Assembly: GCF_014650675.1 (NCBI RefSeq)
Contig: NZ_BMVK01000019.1
Span: 62,001-126,000 of the forward strand
DNA: 64,000 bases
From: Streptomyces anulatus
GTDB taxonomy: Bacteria; Actinomycetota; Actinomycetes; Streptomycetales; Streptomycetaceae
Reading direction: 5' to 3'
The notes under the pieces were generated by a model. It saw nothing but the letters and a program-made list of their open reading frames with translations. It had not been told where the DNA came from and did not search any database. Numbering within the stretch: the stretch's first letter is position 1; each line of letters opens with the position of its first letter. The position numbers and the translations under genes were made by a program. This document shows positions 17,681 through 26,138 of the stretch, piece after piece.

Positions 17681-18828
17681 GCCGCGTCCTCCACGCTCTC
17701 CACGCCGGCGTCGATGTCCTGGTCGGCGTCGAGGCCGAAGGTGTGGGCGGGGTTCCAGTGCAGGACCACCTCGGCGCCGGGAAGGAGTCCCGCACGCCTG
17801 TCGATGTTCTGCTCGTACACCTGGAGCGCCTTGCCCGCCGGGCTCTCGACGACGTACTGGGTGGAGACGCCGATGAAGCTGGAGTCGACGATGCGGCCGG
17901 TGACGCGGTTGCGGCCGGCGGCTATGGAGTCCGCGTCGTCCGCGTGGGCCAGGGATATCTTCTCGGGCCGGATGCCGAGGAGGAGCCGGCCGCCGGTGGT
18001 GGTGGCGGCGGAACATCGCTCGCGGGGCAGAGTGAGCTTGCCGCCGCCCGCGGCCACCACCAGGTCGCCGCCCGTGGAGACGATCTCACCCTCGATGAGG
18101 TTGGACGTGCCGAGGAAGTTGGCGACGAAGGTGGTGCGCGGGTTCTCGTAGAGGTCGGCGGGCGCGCCGAGCTGCTCGACACGGCCCCCGTTCATCACCG
18201 CGACGGTGTCGGCCATGGTCATGGCCTCCTCCTGGTCGTGGGTGACGTGCACGAAGGTGATGCCGACCTCGGTCTGGATCCGCTTGAGCTCCAGCTGCAT
18301 CTGACGGCGGAGCTTGAGGTCCAGGGCGCCGAGCGGTTCGTCGAGCAGCAGGACCTGCGGGTGGTTGATGAGCGCGCGGGCGACGGCGACGCGCTGCTGC
18401 TGGCCGCCGGAGAGCTGGTGCGGTTTGCGCCGGGCGAAGTCGCCGAGCTCGACGAGCTCCAGCATGTCGTCGACCTGCTTCTTGACCGACTTGATGCCGC
18501 GACGGCGCAGCCCGAAGGCGACGTTCTCGGTGATGTCCAGGTGCGGGAAGAGCGCGTAGCTCTGGAAGACGGTGTTGACGGGCCGCTTGTACGGGGGCAG
18601 GTCGGTGATGTCCTTCTCCCCGAGGAAGACCGTGCCGGTGGTGGCCTCCTCCAGGCCGGCGATCATCCGCAGGGTGGTGGTCTTGCCGCAGCCGGACGCG
18701 CCGAGCAGGGCGAAGAAGGAGCCCTGGGGCACGGTCAGGTCGAGCGGCTGCACGGCGGTGAAGGAGCCGTAGGTCTTGCTGATCCCGGCGAGGCGGACAT
18801 CGCCGCCCGCGGTCTGCTGCTGTGTCAT
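17677..18828 (-). CDS. potA: Spermidine/putrescine ABC transporter ATP-binding protein PotA
   Basis: A 383-residue ATPase that drives polyamine import. Walker A GASGCGKTTT is near residue 40, the signature is LSGGQQQRVAVARAL, Walker B is VLLLDEPLGALD and the H-loop is THDQEEA. A C-terminal TOBE-like domain follows from about residue 290. The ATG at 18828 begins MTQQQTAGG. It lies 111 bases downstream of potD, a gap that includes a short run of GGGCC repeats, and overlaps potB by four bases. Confidence 0.92.
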   Translation of the reverse strand: MTQQQTAGGDVRLAGISKTYGSFTAVQPLDLTVPQGSFFALLGASGCGKTTTLRMIAGLEEATTGTVFLGEKDITDLPPYKRPVNTVFQSYALFPHLDITENVAFGLRRRGIKSVKKQVDDMLELVELGDFARRKPHQLSGGQQQRVAVARALINHPQVLLLDEPLGALDLKLRRQMQLELKRIQTEVGITFVHVTHDQEEAMTMADTVAVMNGGRVEQLGAPADLYENPRTTFVANFLGTSNLIEGEIVSTGGDLVVAAGGGKLTLPRERCSAATTTGGRLLLGIRPEKISLAHADDADSIAAGRNRVTGRIVDSSFIGVSTQYVVESPAGKALQVYEQNIDRRAGLLPGAEVVLHWNPAHTFGLDADQDIDAGVESVEDAA

Positions 18829-18939
18829 GGGTCGCAGTCCCAGTGTGTTCGGGGGGAGTTCGGGGAAAGGGGTGGCCTCGGACGGGCCGGGCCGGGCCGG
18901 GCCGTTGTGTCGCGGTGCGGCCGGCGGCGGGTCCGGTGG

Positions 18940-20187
18940 TCAGGCGCCGATGAGCTTGGCGAACTTCTCCTCGTACGCCGTCTCTTCCTTCGTGCTCAGG
19001 GAGCGGAAGGAGCGGGACTTCGCCGCCATCTCCTTGTCGGGAAGGATCAGCGTGTTGGAGGCCATCGACTCGTCGATCCTGGCGAGTTCGTCGCGTACGC
19101 CGTCGACCGGGCAGACGTAGTTGATGTACGCGGCGAGCTGGGCGGCGACCGGGGGCTCGTAGTAGTAGTCGATGAGCTTCTCGGCGTTGGTCTTGTGCCG
19201 GGCCTGCGCGGGGACCAGGAGGTTGTCGCTGGAGGTGATGTATCCGGCGGCCGGGATGGCGAACCTGATGTCCGGGTTGTCGGCCTGCAGCTGGATGATG
19301 TCCCCGGCCCAGCCGACGCAGGCGGCGATGTCGCCCTTGCTGAGGTCGGCGGTGTAGTCGTTGCCCGTGAAGCGGCGGATCTGCTTCTTGTCGACGGCCT
19401 TCTGGAGGCGGCCGATCGCGCCGTCGAAGTCGGTGTCGGTGAACTTCCCCGGGTCCTTGCCCTGGTCGAGGAGGGTCATGCCGATGGTGTCGCGCATCTC
19501 GGAGAGGAAGGAGACGCGGCCCTTGAGCTTCGGGTCGTCGAGCAGCTGGGTGACGGAGTCGACCTTGCGGCCGCCGGTCGCCTTCACGTTGTACGCGATG
19601 ACGGTCGGGATGCCGGTCCAGGGGTAGGAGTAGGCGCGGCCCGGGTCCCAGTCGGGGGTGCGGAACTGGGCGGACACGTTGGCGAAGGCGTGCGGGAGGT
19701 TCGAGGCGTCGAGCTTCTGCGCCCAGCCGAGCCGGATGATGCGGGCGGCGAGCCAGTCGGTGACGCATATGAGGTCGCGCCCGGTGTTCTGACCGGCCGC
19801 GAGCTGCGGTTTGATCTTCCCGAAGAACTCGACGTTGTCGTTGATGTCCTCGGTGTACTTGACCCTGATCCCGGTGCGCTTGGTGAAGGCCTCCAGGGTG
19901 GGGCGGCCCTTCTCGTCCTCGCTGACGTCCATGTACTCGGTCCAGTTGGAGAAGGTGACTTCCTTCTCCTCGGCCGAGTGGTCGTCGGAGGGCGCCCCGG
20001 CGTCGGCGCGCTTGGCGGGCGGGATGCCGCACGCGCCGAGGGTGGCCATGCCGCCCAGGGCGAGCGCGCCCATGCCGGAGGCGCGCAGCAGGGAGCGGCG
20101 GGTGAGGGCGCCCCGGCCGCTGGTCAGGGATCGCCTCATGGCCGCCAGTTGGGCGGACGAGAGGCGCTCGGGCTCGTAACTCTCCAT
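18940..20187 (-). CDS. potD: Polyamine-binding lipoprotein PotD
   Basis: A 415-residue extracytoplasmic solute-binding protein. A long N-terminal leader carries a twin-arginine motif (RRSLLRAS) and a lipobox ending LGAC near residue 53, so it is probably a Tat-exported lipoprotein. The mature part has VTFSNWTEYMDVSEDEKG and FTKRTGIRVKYTEDIND, typical PotD/PotF signatures. The ATG at 20187 begins MESYEPERL. The 62-base gap to the upstream aldehyde dehydrogenase gene indicates one operon. A second, shorter PotD is encoded at 30001-31164. Confidence 0.9.
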   Translation of the reverse strand: MESYEPERLSSAQLAAMRRSLTSGRGALTRRSLLRASGMGALALGGMATLGACGIPPAKRADAGAPSDDHSAEEKEVTFSNWTEYMDVSEDEKGRPTLEAFTKRTGIRVKYTEDINDNVEFFGKIKPQLAAGQNTGRDLICVTDWLAARIIRLGWAQKLDASNLPHAFANVSAQFRTPDWDPGRAYSYPWTGIPTVIAYNVKATGGRKVDSVTQLLDDPKLKGRVSFLSEMRDTIGMTLLDQGKDPGKFTDTDFDGAIGRLQKAVDKKQIRRFTGNDYTADLSKGDIAACVGWAGDIIQLQADNPDIRFAIPAAGYITSSDNLLVPAQARHKTNAEKLIDYYYEPPVAAQLAAYINYVCPVDGVRDELARIDESMASNTLILPDKEMAAKSRSFRSLSTKEETAYEEKFAKLIGA

Positions 20188-20249
20188 ACGCGTTGCCCTT
20201 TCGGGTGGGAGGCCGCCAGGGCCTCTCGGCCCTGATCGTGCGGCAGCTG

Positions 20250-21764
20250 CTATCGGTCCCCGAAGATCGTGCGGTGCCAGTCCTTGCGGGCGACCGCGGT
20301 GTTGTCGTACATGACGTGCTTGACCTGCGTGTACTCCTCGAAGGAGTACGCCGACATGTCCTTGCCGAAACCGCTGGCCTTGTATCCGCCGTGCGGCATC
20401 TCGGAGAGGATCGGGATGTGGTCGTTCACCCACACACAGCCCGCCTGGATCTCGCGGGTGGCGCGGTTCGCGCGGTACAGGTCGCGGGTCCAGGCGGAGG
20501 CGGCCAGTCCGTACGGGGTGTCGTTGGCGAGCGCGATGCCCTCGTCGTCGGTGTCGAAGGGCAGCACCACCAGGACGGGGCCGAAGATCTCCGACTGGAC
20601 GATCTCGCTGTCCTGGGCGGCGCCCGCGACGAGGGTGGGCCGGTAGTACGCGCCGTCGGCGAGGTGGCCGCCGGGGGCCTCGCCGCCGGTGACGACCCGG
20701 GCGTAGCCGCGGGCCCGCTCGACGAAGGCGGCGACGCGGTCGCGCTGGGCGTGGCTGATCAGGGGGCCGAGGTCGGTGGCGGAGTCGAAGGGGTCGCCGA
20801 GCCGGACGGTCTCCATGAGTGCGGCGACGTCCCGGACGAAGGCGTCGTAGAGCGGGCGCTGGACGTAGGCGCGGGTGGCGGCGGTGCAGTCCTGGCCGGT
20901 GTTGATGAGGGAGCCGGCGACCGCTCCGTGGACGGCGGCCTCCAGGTCGGCGTCGTCGAAGACCACGAAGGGGGCCTTGCCGCCGAGCTCCAGGTGGAGG
21001 CGCTTGACGGTGGCGGTGGCGATCTCGGCGACCCGCTTGCCGACGGCGGTGGAGCCGGTGAAGGAGGTCATGACGACGTCGGGGTGGCCGACGAGGTGCT
21101 CGCCGGCGTCCTTGCCCGCGCCGGTGACGATGTTGATCACACCGTCGGGGATACCGGCCTCGGTGGCGGCCTGGGCGAACATCAGCGAGGTGAGCGGGGT
21201 CAGCTCGGCGGGCTTGAGGACGATGGTGTTGCCCGCGGCGACGGCCGGGAGGACCTTCCAGGCGGCCATCTGGAGGGGGTAGTTCCAGGGGGCGATGGAG
21301 CCGACGACGCCGATCGCCTCGCGGCGTACGTAGGAGGTGTGGTCGCCGTCGTACTCGGCGGCGGCCTTGCCCTCCAGGTGGCGTGCCGCGCCCGCGAAGA
21401 AGGCGGCGTTGTCGACGGTGCCGGGGACGTCGAACTCGGTGGAGAGCTTGATCGGCTTGCCGCACTGGAGGGACTCGGCGTACGCGAAGTCGTCCGCCTG
21501 CTCGGCGAGGACGGCGGCGAAGCGGTGCATCGCCTCGGAGCGTTCGCCGGGGGTGGCTCCGGACCAGCCGGGGAAGGCGGCGCGGGCGGCGGCGACGGCC
21601 GCGTCCACGTCGTCGGTGCCCGCCAGCTCGTAGCGGAGCACCCTCTCGCCGGTCGCGGGGTTCACCACCTCGTGGTGGTTGCCGGACGTACCGGGGAGCA
21701 GCTTGCCGCCGATGTACTGCGCACCTTCCGCGAAGCGGTCCTGAACCTGGAAGCCGTTGCTCAT
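20250..21764 (-). CDS. Gamma-aminobutyraldehyde dehydrogenase
   Basis: A 504-residue aldehyde dehydrogenase, first gene of the polyamine operon. It would oxidise 4-aminobutanal to GABA, which links putrescine breakdown to gabT. Visible features are IAPWNYPLQMAAWK, MTSFTGSTAVGKRVAE, LHLELGGKAPFVVFDDAD (general base) and INTGQDCTAATRAYV (catalytic Cys). The C-terminal MPHGGYKASGFGKDMSAYSFEEYTQ region is typical of PatD/PuuC-type enzymes. The ATG at 21764 begins MSNGFQVQD. A plausible promoter and a palindrome lie upstream. Betaine-aldehyde dehydrogenase is the nearest alternative. Confidence 0.85.
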   Translation of the reverse strand: MSNGFQVQDRFAEGAQYIGGKLLPGTSGNHHEVVNPATGERVLRYELAGTDDVDAAVAAARAAFPGWSGATPGERSEAMHRFAAVLAEQADDFAYAESLQCGKPIKLSTEFDVPGTVDNAAFFAGAARHLEGKAAAEYDGDHTSYVRREAIGVVGSIAPWNYPLQMAAWKVLPAVAAGNTIVLKPAELTPLTSLMFAQAATEAGIPDGVINIVTGAGKDAGEHLVGHPDVVMTSFTGSTAVGKRVAEIATATVKRLHLELGGKAPFVVFDDADLEAAVHGAVAGSLINTGQDCTAATRAYVQRPLYDAFVRDVAALMETVRLGDPFDSATDLGPLISHAQRDRVAAFVERARGYARVVTGGEAPGGHLADGAYYRPTLVAGAAQDSEIVQSEIFGPVLVVLPFDTDDEGIALANDTPYGLAASAWTRDLYRANRATREIQAGCVWVNDHIPILSEMPHGGYKASGFGKDMSAYSFEEYTQVKHVMYDNTAVARKDWHRTIFGDR

Positions 21765-21831
21765 GACGCTCTCCTCCGCCGCTGTACCCGCTGGGCGGGG
21801 TCGGCGTAGCTTCTTCGTGAATTGAGTGCCG

Positions 21832-21860
21832 ATCCTGACAGAGGGGTTCAAGCCCAACAA
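21832..21860 (-). promoter_or_regulatory. Candidate promoter of the polyamine operon
   Basis: On the minus strand, TTGTTG (21855-21860) and CAGGAT (21832-21837) are separated by 17 bases. This matches the Streptomyces housekeeping promoter pattern and lies about 70 bases before the aldehyde dehydrogenase start. It is a sequence match only. Confidence 0.4.
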
Positions 21861-21862
21861 GT

Positions 21863-21898
21863 GATTCCGTTGTTGCCTTTTGGTTACGCGACGGAATC
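21863..21898. promoter_or_regulatory. Inverted repeat, candidate operator
   Basis: GATTCCGT (21863-21870) and its exact complement ACGGAATC (21891-21898) are separated by 20 bases. They lie just upstream of the candidate polyamine-operon promoter and before the divergent NADAR gene, in an AT-richer stretch. Spacing of two turns suggests a dimeric regulator. Confidence 0.4.
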
Positions 21899-21971
21899 TG
21901 TCGACCATGTGTCGTGTCGGTGCGGAAATCCCCGTACGGAGTGTCAGTGGCGGATGCCACACTCACATGCC

Positions 21972-22529
21972 ATGGCACCGATCGATGAGCTTCTGGCGGA
22001 CGTGGCGCAGGGCAAGCGGGTGAAGTATCTGCCGTTCTGGGGGCACCGCCCGCGCCCGGACGGGCGGCTGGGGAGCAGTTGTCTCAGCCAGTGGTGGCCG
22101 TCGCCGTTCACGGTGGACGGGGTGACGTACGCGAGTGCCGAGCACTGGATGATGGCCGGCAAGGCTCGGCTCTTCGGCGATCCGGAGGCGGAGCGGGCCG
22201 CGGTGTCGGCGACGAGCCCGGCGGCGGCGAAGAAGGCGGGGCGCCTGGTCCGCGGCTTCGACGAGGACATGTGGATACGGGAGCGGTTCGCGCTGGTGGT
22301 GGCGGGCAGCACGCACAAGTTCGGGCAGGACCCGGAGTTGGGCGGCTATCTCCTGGGCACCGGGGACCGGGTGCTGGTGGAGGCTTCCCCGCTGGACCGG
22401 ATCTGGGGCATCGGGCTCGCGGCGGACGACGAGCGGGTGGAGCGGCCGCAGGAGTGGCGGGGGCTGAATCTGCTGGGCTTCGCGCTGATGGAGGCGCGCG
22501 AGAGGCTGCGAGCGGGCGCGGCGGTCTGA
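21972..22529 (+). CDS. NADAR-family protein (YbiA/RibX-like)
   Basis: A 185-residue soluble protein matching the NADAR domain. Visible segments are YLPFWGHRPRPDGRLGSSC, SQWWPSPFTVDGVTYASAEH, WMMAGKARLFGD and DRIWGIGLAADD near the C-terminus. Characterised NADAR proteins are N-glycosidases acting on riboflavin pathway intermediates or on ADP-ribosyl-nucleic-acid marks. Start choice is open: ATG 21972 (MAPIDELLAD) or the in-frame ATG at 21954; neither has a strong ribosome site. It is transcribed alone, divergent from the polyamine operon, and ends at a shared terminator. Which substrate it cleaves here is unknown. Confidence 0.85.
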   Translation: MAPIDELLADVAQGKRVKYLPFWGHRPRPDGRLGSSCLSQWWPSPFTVDGVTYASAEHWMMAGKARLFGDPEAERAAVSATSPAAAKKAGRLVRGFDEDMWIRERFALVVAGSTHKFGQDPELGGYLLGTGDRVLVEASPLDRIWGIGLAADDERVERPQEWRGLNLLGFALMEARERLRAGAAV

Positions 22530-22604
22530 GGCGGTTCCGCACGGTCTCGTACAGGGCCTCCGAGCCGGCTCCGTACGGGGACGCGGGCGGGTGGCGACCG
22601 GCGC

Positions 22605-22638
22605 CCGGCCGGGCGGGGATCGGTCCCCGCCCGGCCGG
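22605..22638. terminator. Bidirectional terminator
   Basis: A perfect 15-bp stem with a four-base loop (TCGG) lies between two convergent genes that end at 22529 and 22666. It can serve both directions. Confidence 0.85.
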
Positions 22639-22665
22639 TGGTGCGCGGCGTTCACACCGACGGTG

Positions 22666-23367
22666 CTAGCGACGGTCCTCCACGACCAGTGATGTGGCGA
22701 ACGGGTCGTCGTAGGTGCTGTCGTAGTCGCTGTCGCTGTCCGCGCTCGTCGCGGCCCAGATGATCACGCCGAGGATCGCGGCGCCGACGACGATGCCGAC
22801 GGAGCCGAGGATGACCCCGGCGAGCGCCATGCCCCGGTTGGTGGCCTCGCCGCGCTTGGCACGGCCGAGGCCGATGATGCCGAAGATCAGCGCGAGGATG
22901 CCGAGGATGATGTTGACGCCGTAGAGGCAGAAGCCGACCACCGAGATGATGCCGATCACCATCGCGGCCGTGCCCAGACCGTTGTTGGGCGCGGGGGCCC
23001 AGCCGGCCGGACCCGCTCCGTAGGCGCCGTAGCCCGGGTAGCCGCCGTACGGCTGCGCGGGCGGAGCCGGGTAGCCGTAGTGCGCGGCGGCCGGCGGCGG
23101 GGCCGCGTGGCCGGGGCCGTTCGGGCCGATCGGCGGCGGCGGTACGTCCGAGGGTGCCGGCCCGAAGCCTCCGGGCTGGGGTATCGGCCCGGTGCCGTCC
23201 CCCGCGGCCGGTCCGGCACTCGGCATGGACGTCACGGTCTGCTGGTCGTGGACCGCGGGCGGCGGTGTGTGCGCACCCGGCTTGCCCAGTTCCACCCTGC
23301 TGTCCGGCGGTGCCCACGGATCGCGCGGCGCGGCCCCGCCCCCGGGCTGCTCTGTGTTGTCTGACAT
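22666..23367 (-). CDS. DUF4190 domain-containing membrane protein
   Basis: A 233-residue protein with a Pro/Gly-rich N-terminal half (residues 1-135, many Pro and Tyr-Gly-Gly repeats), then two hydrophobic segments around AMVIGIISVVGFCLYGVNIILG and MALAGVILGSVGIVVGAAIL. The intervening LIFGIIGLGRAKRGEATNRG is the DUF4190 signature. The C-terminus is acidic and Ser-rich. The function is unknown; such proteins are common in actinobacteria. The ATG at 23367 begins MSDNTEQPGG. It is monocistronic, divergent from the deaminase gene. Confidence 0.75.
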   Translation of the reverse strand: MSDNTEQPGGGAAPRDPWAPPDSRVELGKPGAHTPPPAVHDQQTVTSMPSAGPAAGDGTGPIPQPGGFGPAPSDVPPPPIGPNGPGHAAPPPAAAHYGYPAPPAQPYGGYPGYGAYGAGPAGWAPAPNNGLGTAAMVIGIISVVGFCLYGVNIILGILALIFGIIGLGRAKRGEATNRGMALAGVILGSVGIVVGAAILGVIIWAATSADSDSDYDSTYDDPFATSLVVEDRR

Positions 23368-23487
23368 GGGCCTCCCCCATCGTGGTCCCGTCATGCTACG
23401 GCCAGGCCTCAACGCCCCGGACCCCGCCTGCGATGATCGGTGGGGCCGGTACGCCCGGCCGACGTCACGCCGAACGGGAGATTTCCG

Positions 23488-24522
23488 ATGACCGATCCGC
23501 ATCCCTTCATCGCCGGGCTGCCCAAGGCCGAGCTCCATGTCCACCATGTCGGGTCGGCCTCGCCCCGGATCGTCGCGGAGCTGGCCGCCCACCACCCGGA
23601 CTCCAGGGTCCCCACGGACCCGGAGGCGCTGGCCGACTACTTCACCTTCACCGACTTCGCGCACTTCATCGAGGTCTACCTCTCGGTGGTGGACCTGATC
23701 CGCACCCCCGAGGACGTCCGGCTGCTCACCTTCGAGGTGGCGCGGGACATGGCCCGGCAGAACATCCGGTACGCGGAGCTGACCGTGACCCCGTACAGCT
23801 CGACCCACCGGGGCATCCCCGAGGTCGCGTTCATGGAGGCCATCGAGGACGCCCGCAAGGCGGCCGAGGCCGAGCTGGGCGTCGTCCTGCGCTGGTGCTT
23901 CGACATTCCGGGCGAGGCCGGGCTCCAGGCAGCCGAGGAGACCGCCCGGCTCGCGGTGGAGCGGCGGCCGGACGGGCTCGTCTCCTTCGGGCTCGGCGGG
24001 CCGGAGATCGGGGTGGAGCGCCCCCAGTTCAAGCCCTACTTCGACCGGGCCATCGCCGAGGGTCTGCACTCGGTGCCGCACGCCGGGGAGACCACGGGAC
24101 CGCAGACGATCTGGGACGCCCTGACCGTGCTGCGCGCCGAGCGCATCGGCCACGGCACCAGCTCCGTCCGGGACCCCCGGCTGCTGGAGCACCTCGCCGA
24201 GCACCGCATCGCGCTGGAGGTCTGCCCGACGTCGAACATCGCCACCCGCGCGGTCACGGACATCGAGCTGCACCCGATCCGGGAGATGGTGGCGGCGGGC
24301 GTGCTGGTGACCGTCAACAGCGACGACCCGCCGATGTTCGGCACCGACCTCAACAACGAGTACGCGGTGGCCGCCCGGCTGCTGGAGCTCGACGAGCGGG
24401 GCATCGCGGAGCTGGCGAAGAACGCCGTGGAGGCCTCGTTCCTCGACCCGGCGGGCAAGCGGAAGCTGGCCGAGGAGATCGACACGTACACGACGAACTG
24501 GCTCCGGACCCCCGGCCGCTGA
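23488..24522 (+). CDS. Adenosine deaminase family protein, probable aminodeoxyfutalosine deaminase
   Basis: A 344-residue zinc hydrolase. Metal ligands appear in AELHVHHVGSAS (HxH), the VPHAGETTGP motif (His and catalytic Glu), RIGHGTS, and VTVNSDDPPMFGTDL (Asp pair). Classical adenosine deaminases read HVHLDGS where this protein has HVHHVGS. A Streptomyces coelicolor homologue of this type is known as the 6-amino-6-deoxyfutalosine deaminase of the futalosine menaquinone pathway, and I favour that assignment from memory of the family. The ATG at 23488 follows GGGAG at a good distance. A glycerophosphodiesterase gene follows after 22 bases, so they may be co-transcribed. Confidence 0.8.
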   Translation: MTDPHPFIAGLPKAELHVHHVGSASPRIVAELAAHHPDSRVPTDPEALADYFTFTDFAHFIEVYLSVVDLIRTPEDVRLLTFEVARDMARQNIRYAELTVTPYSSTHRGIPEVAFMEAIEDARKAAEAELGVVLRWCFDIPGEAGLQAAEETARLAVERRPDGLVSFGLGGPEIGVERPQFKPYFDRAIAEGLHSVPHAGETTGPQTIWDALTVLRAERIGHGTSSVRDPRLLEHLAEHRIALEVCPTSNIATRAVTDIELHPIREMVAAGVLVTVNSDDPPMFGTDLNNEYAVAARLLELDERGIAELAKNAVEASFLDPAGKRKLAEEIDTYTTNWLRTPGR

Positions 24523-24544
24523 CCCGGTCGTCGACAATGGCCCC

Positions 24545-25258
24545 ATGGCCAACACCGTCACCAGCGTCACCGCCGTGGGGCATCGCGGCGATCCGTATCT
24601 CGCCCGCGAGAACACCCTGCCCTCGATCGTCTCCGCCCTCGAACGGGGGGCGGACGCGGTCGAGATCGATGTGCGGGTGACCCGCGACGGGGTGCCCGTC
24701 CTGCTGCACGACGCGACGCTGGAGCGGCTGTGGGGCCACGACCGGCGGCTGGACCGGCTGGACCACGCGGAGCTGAAGGAGCTGACGGGCGGCGGGGTGC
24801 CCACGCTCCGCGAGGCGCTGCTCGCCGTCGGGGCGCACCGGGTGATGGTCGACCTGCCCGGCTCCACGGACGCCTCGGTGAAGAAGATCGTCGGCACGGT
24901 CCGGGAGTGCGGGGCGGGCGATCGGGCGTACTACTGCGCGAGCGCGGACGCGATGCTGCGGGTGCGGGCCGCCGACCCGTCGGCCGAGATCGCCCTGACC
25001 TGGACGACGCTGGCCCCGCCGCGTCCGGAGCTGCTGGCCGCGGTGAAGCCGCGCTGGCTGAACTACCGCTTCGGCCTGGTGAGCCGGGAGCTGACGGACC
25101 GGGCGCACCGGGACGGGCTGCTCGTCTCCGCGTGGACGGCCGACACGAAGCGCACGATGCGCCGGCTGATCGAGCGGGGCGTCGACTCGATCACCACCAA
25201 CCGGATCGACACGCTTCACCGGCTGCTGGCCAACTCGCCCGGTCGCGGCGGTTCTTGA
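24545..25258 (+). CDS. Glycerophosphodiester phosphodiesterase
   Basis: A 237-residue TIM-barrel enzyme that hydrolyses glycerophosphodiesters to glycerol-3-phosphate and an alcohol. The GDPD motifs are near the N-terminus: GHRGDPYLARENTLPS (His, Arg, Glu), VEIDVRVTRDGVPVLLHD (Glu, Asp, His). The C-terminal VSAWTADTKRTMRRLIERGVDSITTN closes the barrel. There is no signal peptide, so it is cytoplasmic. It lies 22 bases after the deaminase gene. Confidence 0.88.
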   Translation: MANTVTSVTAVGHRGDPYLARENTLPSIVSALERGADAVEIDVRVTRDGVPVLLHDATLERLWGHDRRLDRLDHAELKELTGGGVPTLREALLAVGAHRVMVDLPGSTDASVKKIVGTVRECGAGDRAYYCASADAMLRVRAADPSAEIALTWTTLAPPRPELLAAVKPRWLNYRFGLVSRELTDRAHRDGLLVSAWTADTKRTMRRLIERGVDSITTNRIDTLHRLLANSPGRGGS

Positions 25259-25340
25259 TCGGTCCGGCATGATGGGGAGTCCCGCACCGCCCGCCGCCTC
25301 CCCGGGGCGCCGGGCCCTTGGGCATCGAGGAGCAGATGTG

Positions 25341-26138
25341 ATGGACCCCCGACCGCAGGCGGCCACCGCCCGGATACGTTCCGACGTCGCGCACAACGCC
25401 CGTGTGTGGAACTACTGGCTGGGCGGCAAGGACAACTACCCGGTGGACCGGGCGGTGGGCGACCGGGTCACCGGGATGTACCCGAGCATCGGTGAAGTGG
25501 CGCGCGCGGACCGGGCGTTCCTGGGCCGGGCGGTGCGTCATCTGGCCGGCGACGTGGGCGTCGACCAGTTCCTCGACATCGGCACCGGGCTGCCGACCGG
25601 GAACAACACCCACGAGATCGCCCAGCACACCGCGCCGCACGCGCGCATCGTGTACGTGGACAACGATCCGATCGTGCTGGCCCACGCCCGCGCCCTGCTG
25701 ACCAGTTCGCTGGAGGGCGCGACCGAGTACGTCGACGCGGACGCGCACCGCCCGGAGCAGATCCTGCGGGCCGCCGAGCCCACCCTGGACCTGGGGCGGC
25801 CGGTCGCGGTGATGATGCTCGGCATCCTGAACTTCGTGCTGGACACGGACGAGGCGCGGTCCATCGTGCGGACGCTGATGGCGGCCGTGCCTTCGGGCAG
25901 CCACCTGGTGCTGACCCACCCGACGCTGGAGCTGGGCGGCGAGGGCAACGAGGCGGCGATGCGCTTCTGGAACGAGAACGCCACACCGCCCATCACCGCG
26001 CGCGGCCGGGAGGAGTTCGCCGGTTTCCTGGACGGTCTGGAGATCCTGGAGCCGGGGATCGTCTCCTGCTCCCGCTGGCGTACGAGCCCGCGGGAGCCGG
26101 AGGTCGCCCAGTTCGGCGTGGTGGCCCGGAAGCCCTGA
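25341..26138 (+). CDS. DUF574-type S-adenosylmethionine-dependent methyltransferase
   Basis: A 265-residue protein of the actinobacterial DUF574 methyltransferase family. Visible features are ARVWNYWLGGKDNYPVDRAVGD (family signature), DQFLDIGTGLPTGNN (SAM-binding glycine loop), RIVYVDNDPIVLAHARALL and PVAVMMLGILNFV. The ATG at 25341 has GAGGAG nine bases upstream; a GTG three bases earlier is also in frame. Its stop overlaps the start of the histidine kinase gene by one base, so the methyltransferase, kinase and response regulator form one operon. The methyl acceptor is unknown. Confidence 0.85.
   Translation: MDPRPQAATARIRSDVAHNARVWNYWLGGKDNYPVDRAVGDRVTGMYPSIGEVARADRAFLGRAVRHLAGDVGVDQFLDIGTGLPTGNNTHEIAQHTAPHARIVYVDNDPIVLAHARALLTSSLEGATEYVDADAHRPEQILRAAEPTLDLGRPVAVMMLGILNFVLDTDEARSIVRTLMAAVPSGSHLVLTHPTLELGGEGNEAAMRFWNENATPPITARGREEFAGFLDGLEILEPGIVSCSRWRTSPREPEVAQFGVVARKP

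Noticed and set aside
18888..18903. GGGCC short tandem repeat between potD and potA
   Set aside because: Only a few copies of a five-base GC unit; expected by chance in this base composition.
17743..20235. Rightward open frame of 830 codons over potA and potD
   Set aside because: It is opposite two well-defined transporter genes, with low-complexity Gly/Val/Asp composition and no recognisable domain.
18940..21978. A 1012-codon frame that would fuse PotD to an upstream Arg-rich protein
   Set aside because: The upstream part is an out-of-frame reading of the aldehyde dehydrogenase gene. The real potD starts at 20187 with a Tat lipoprotein leader.
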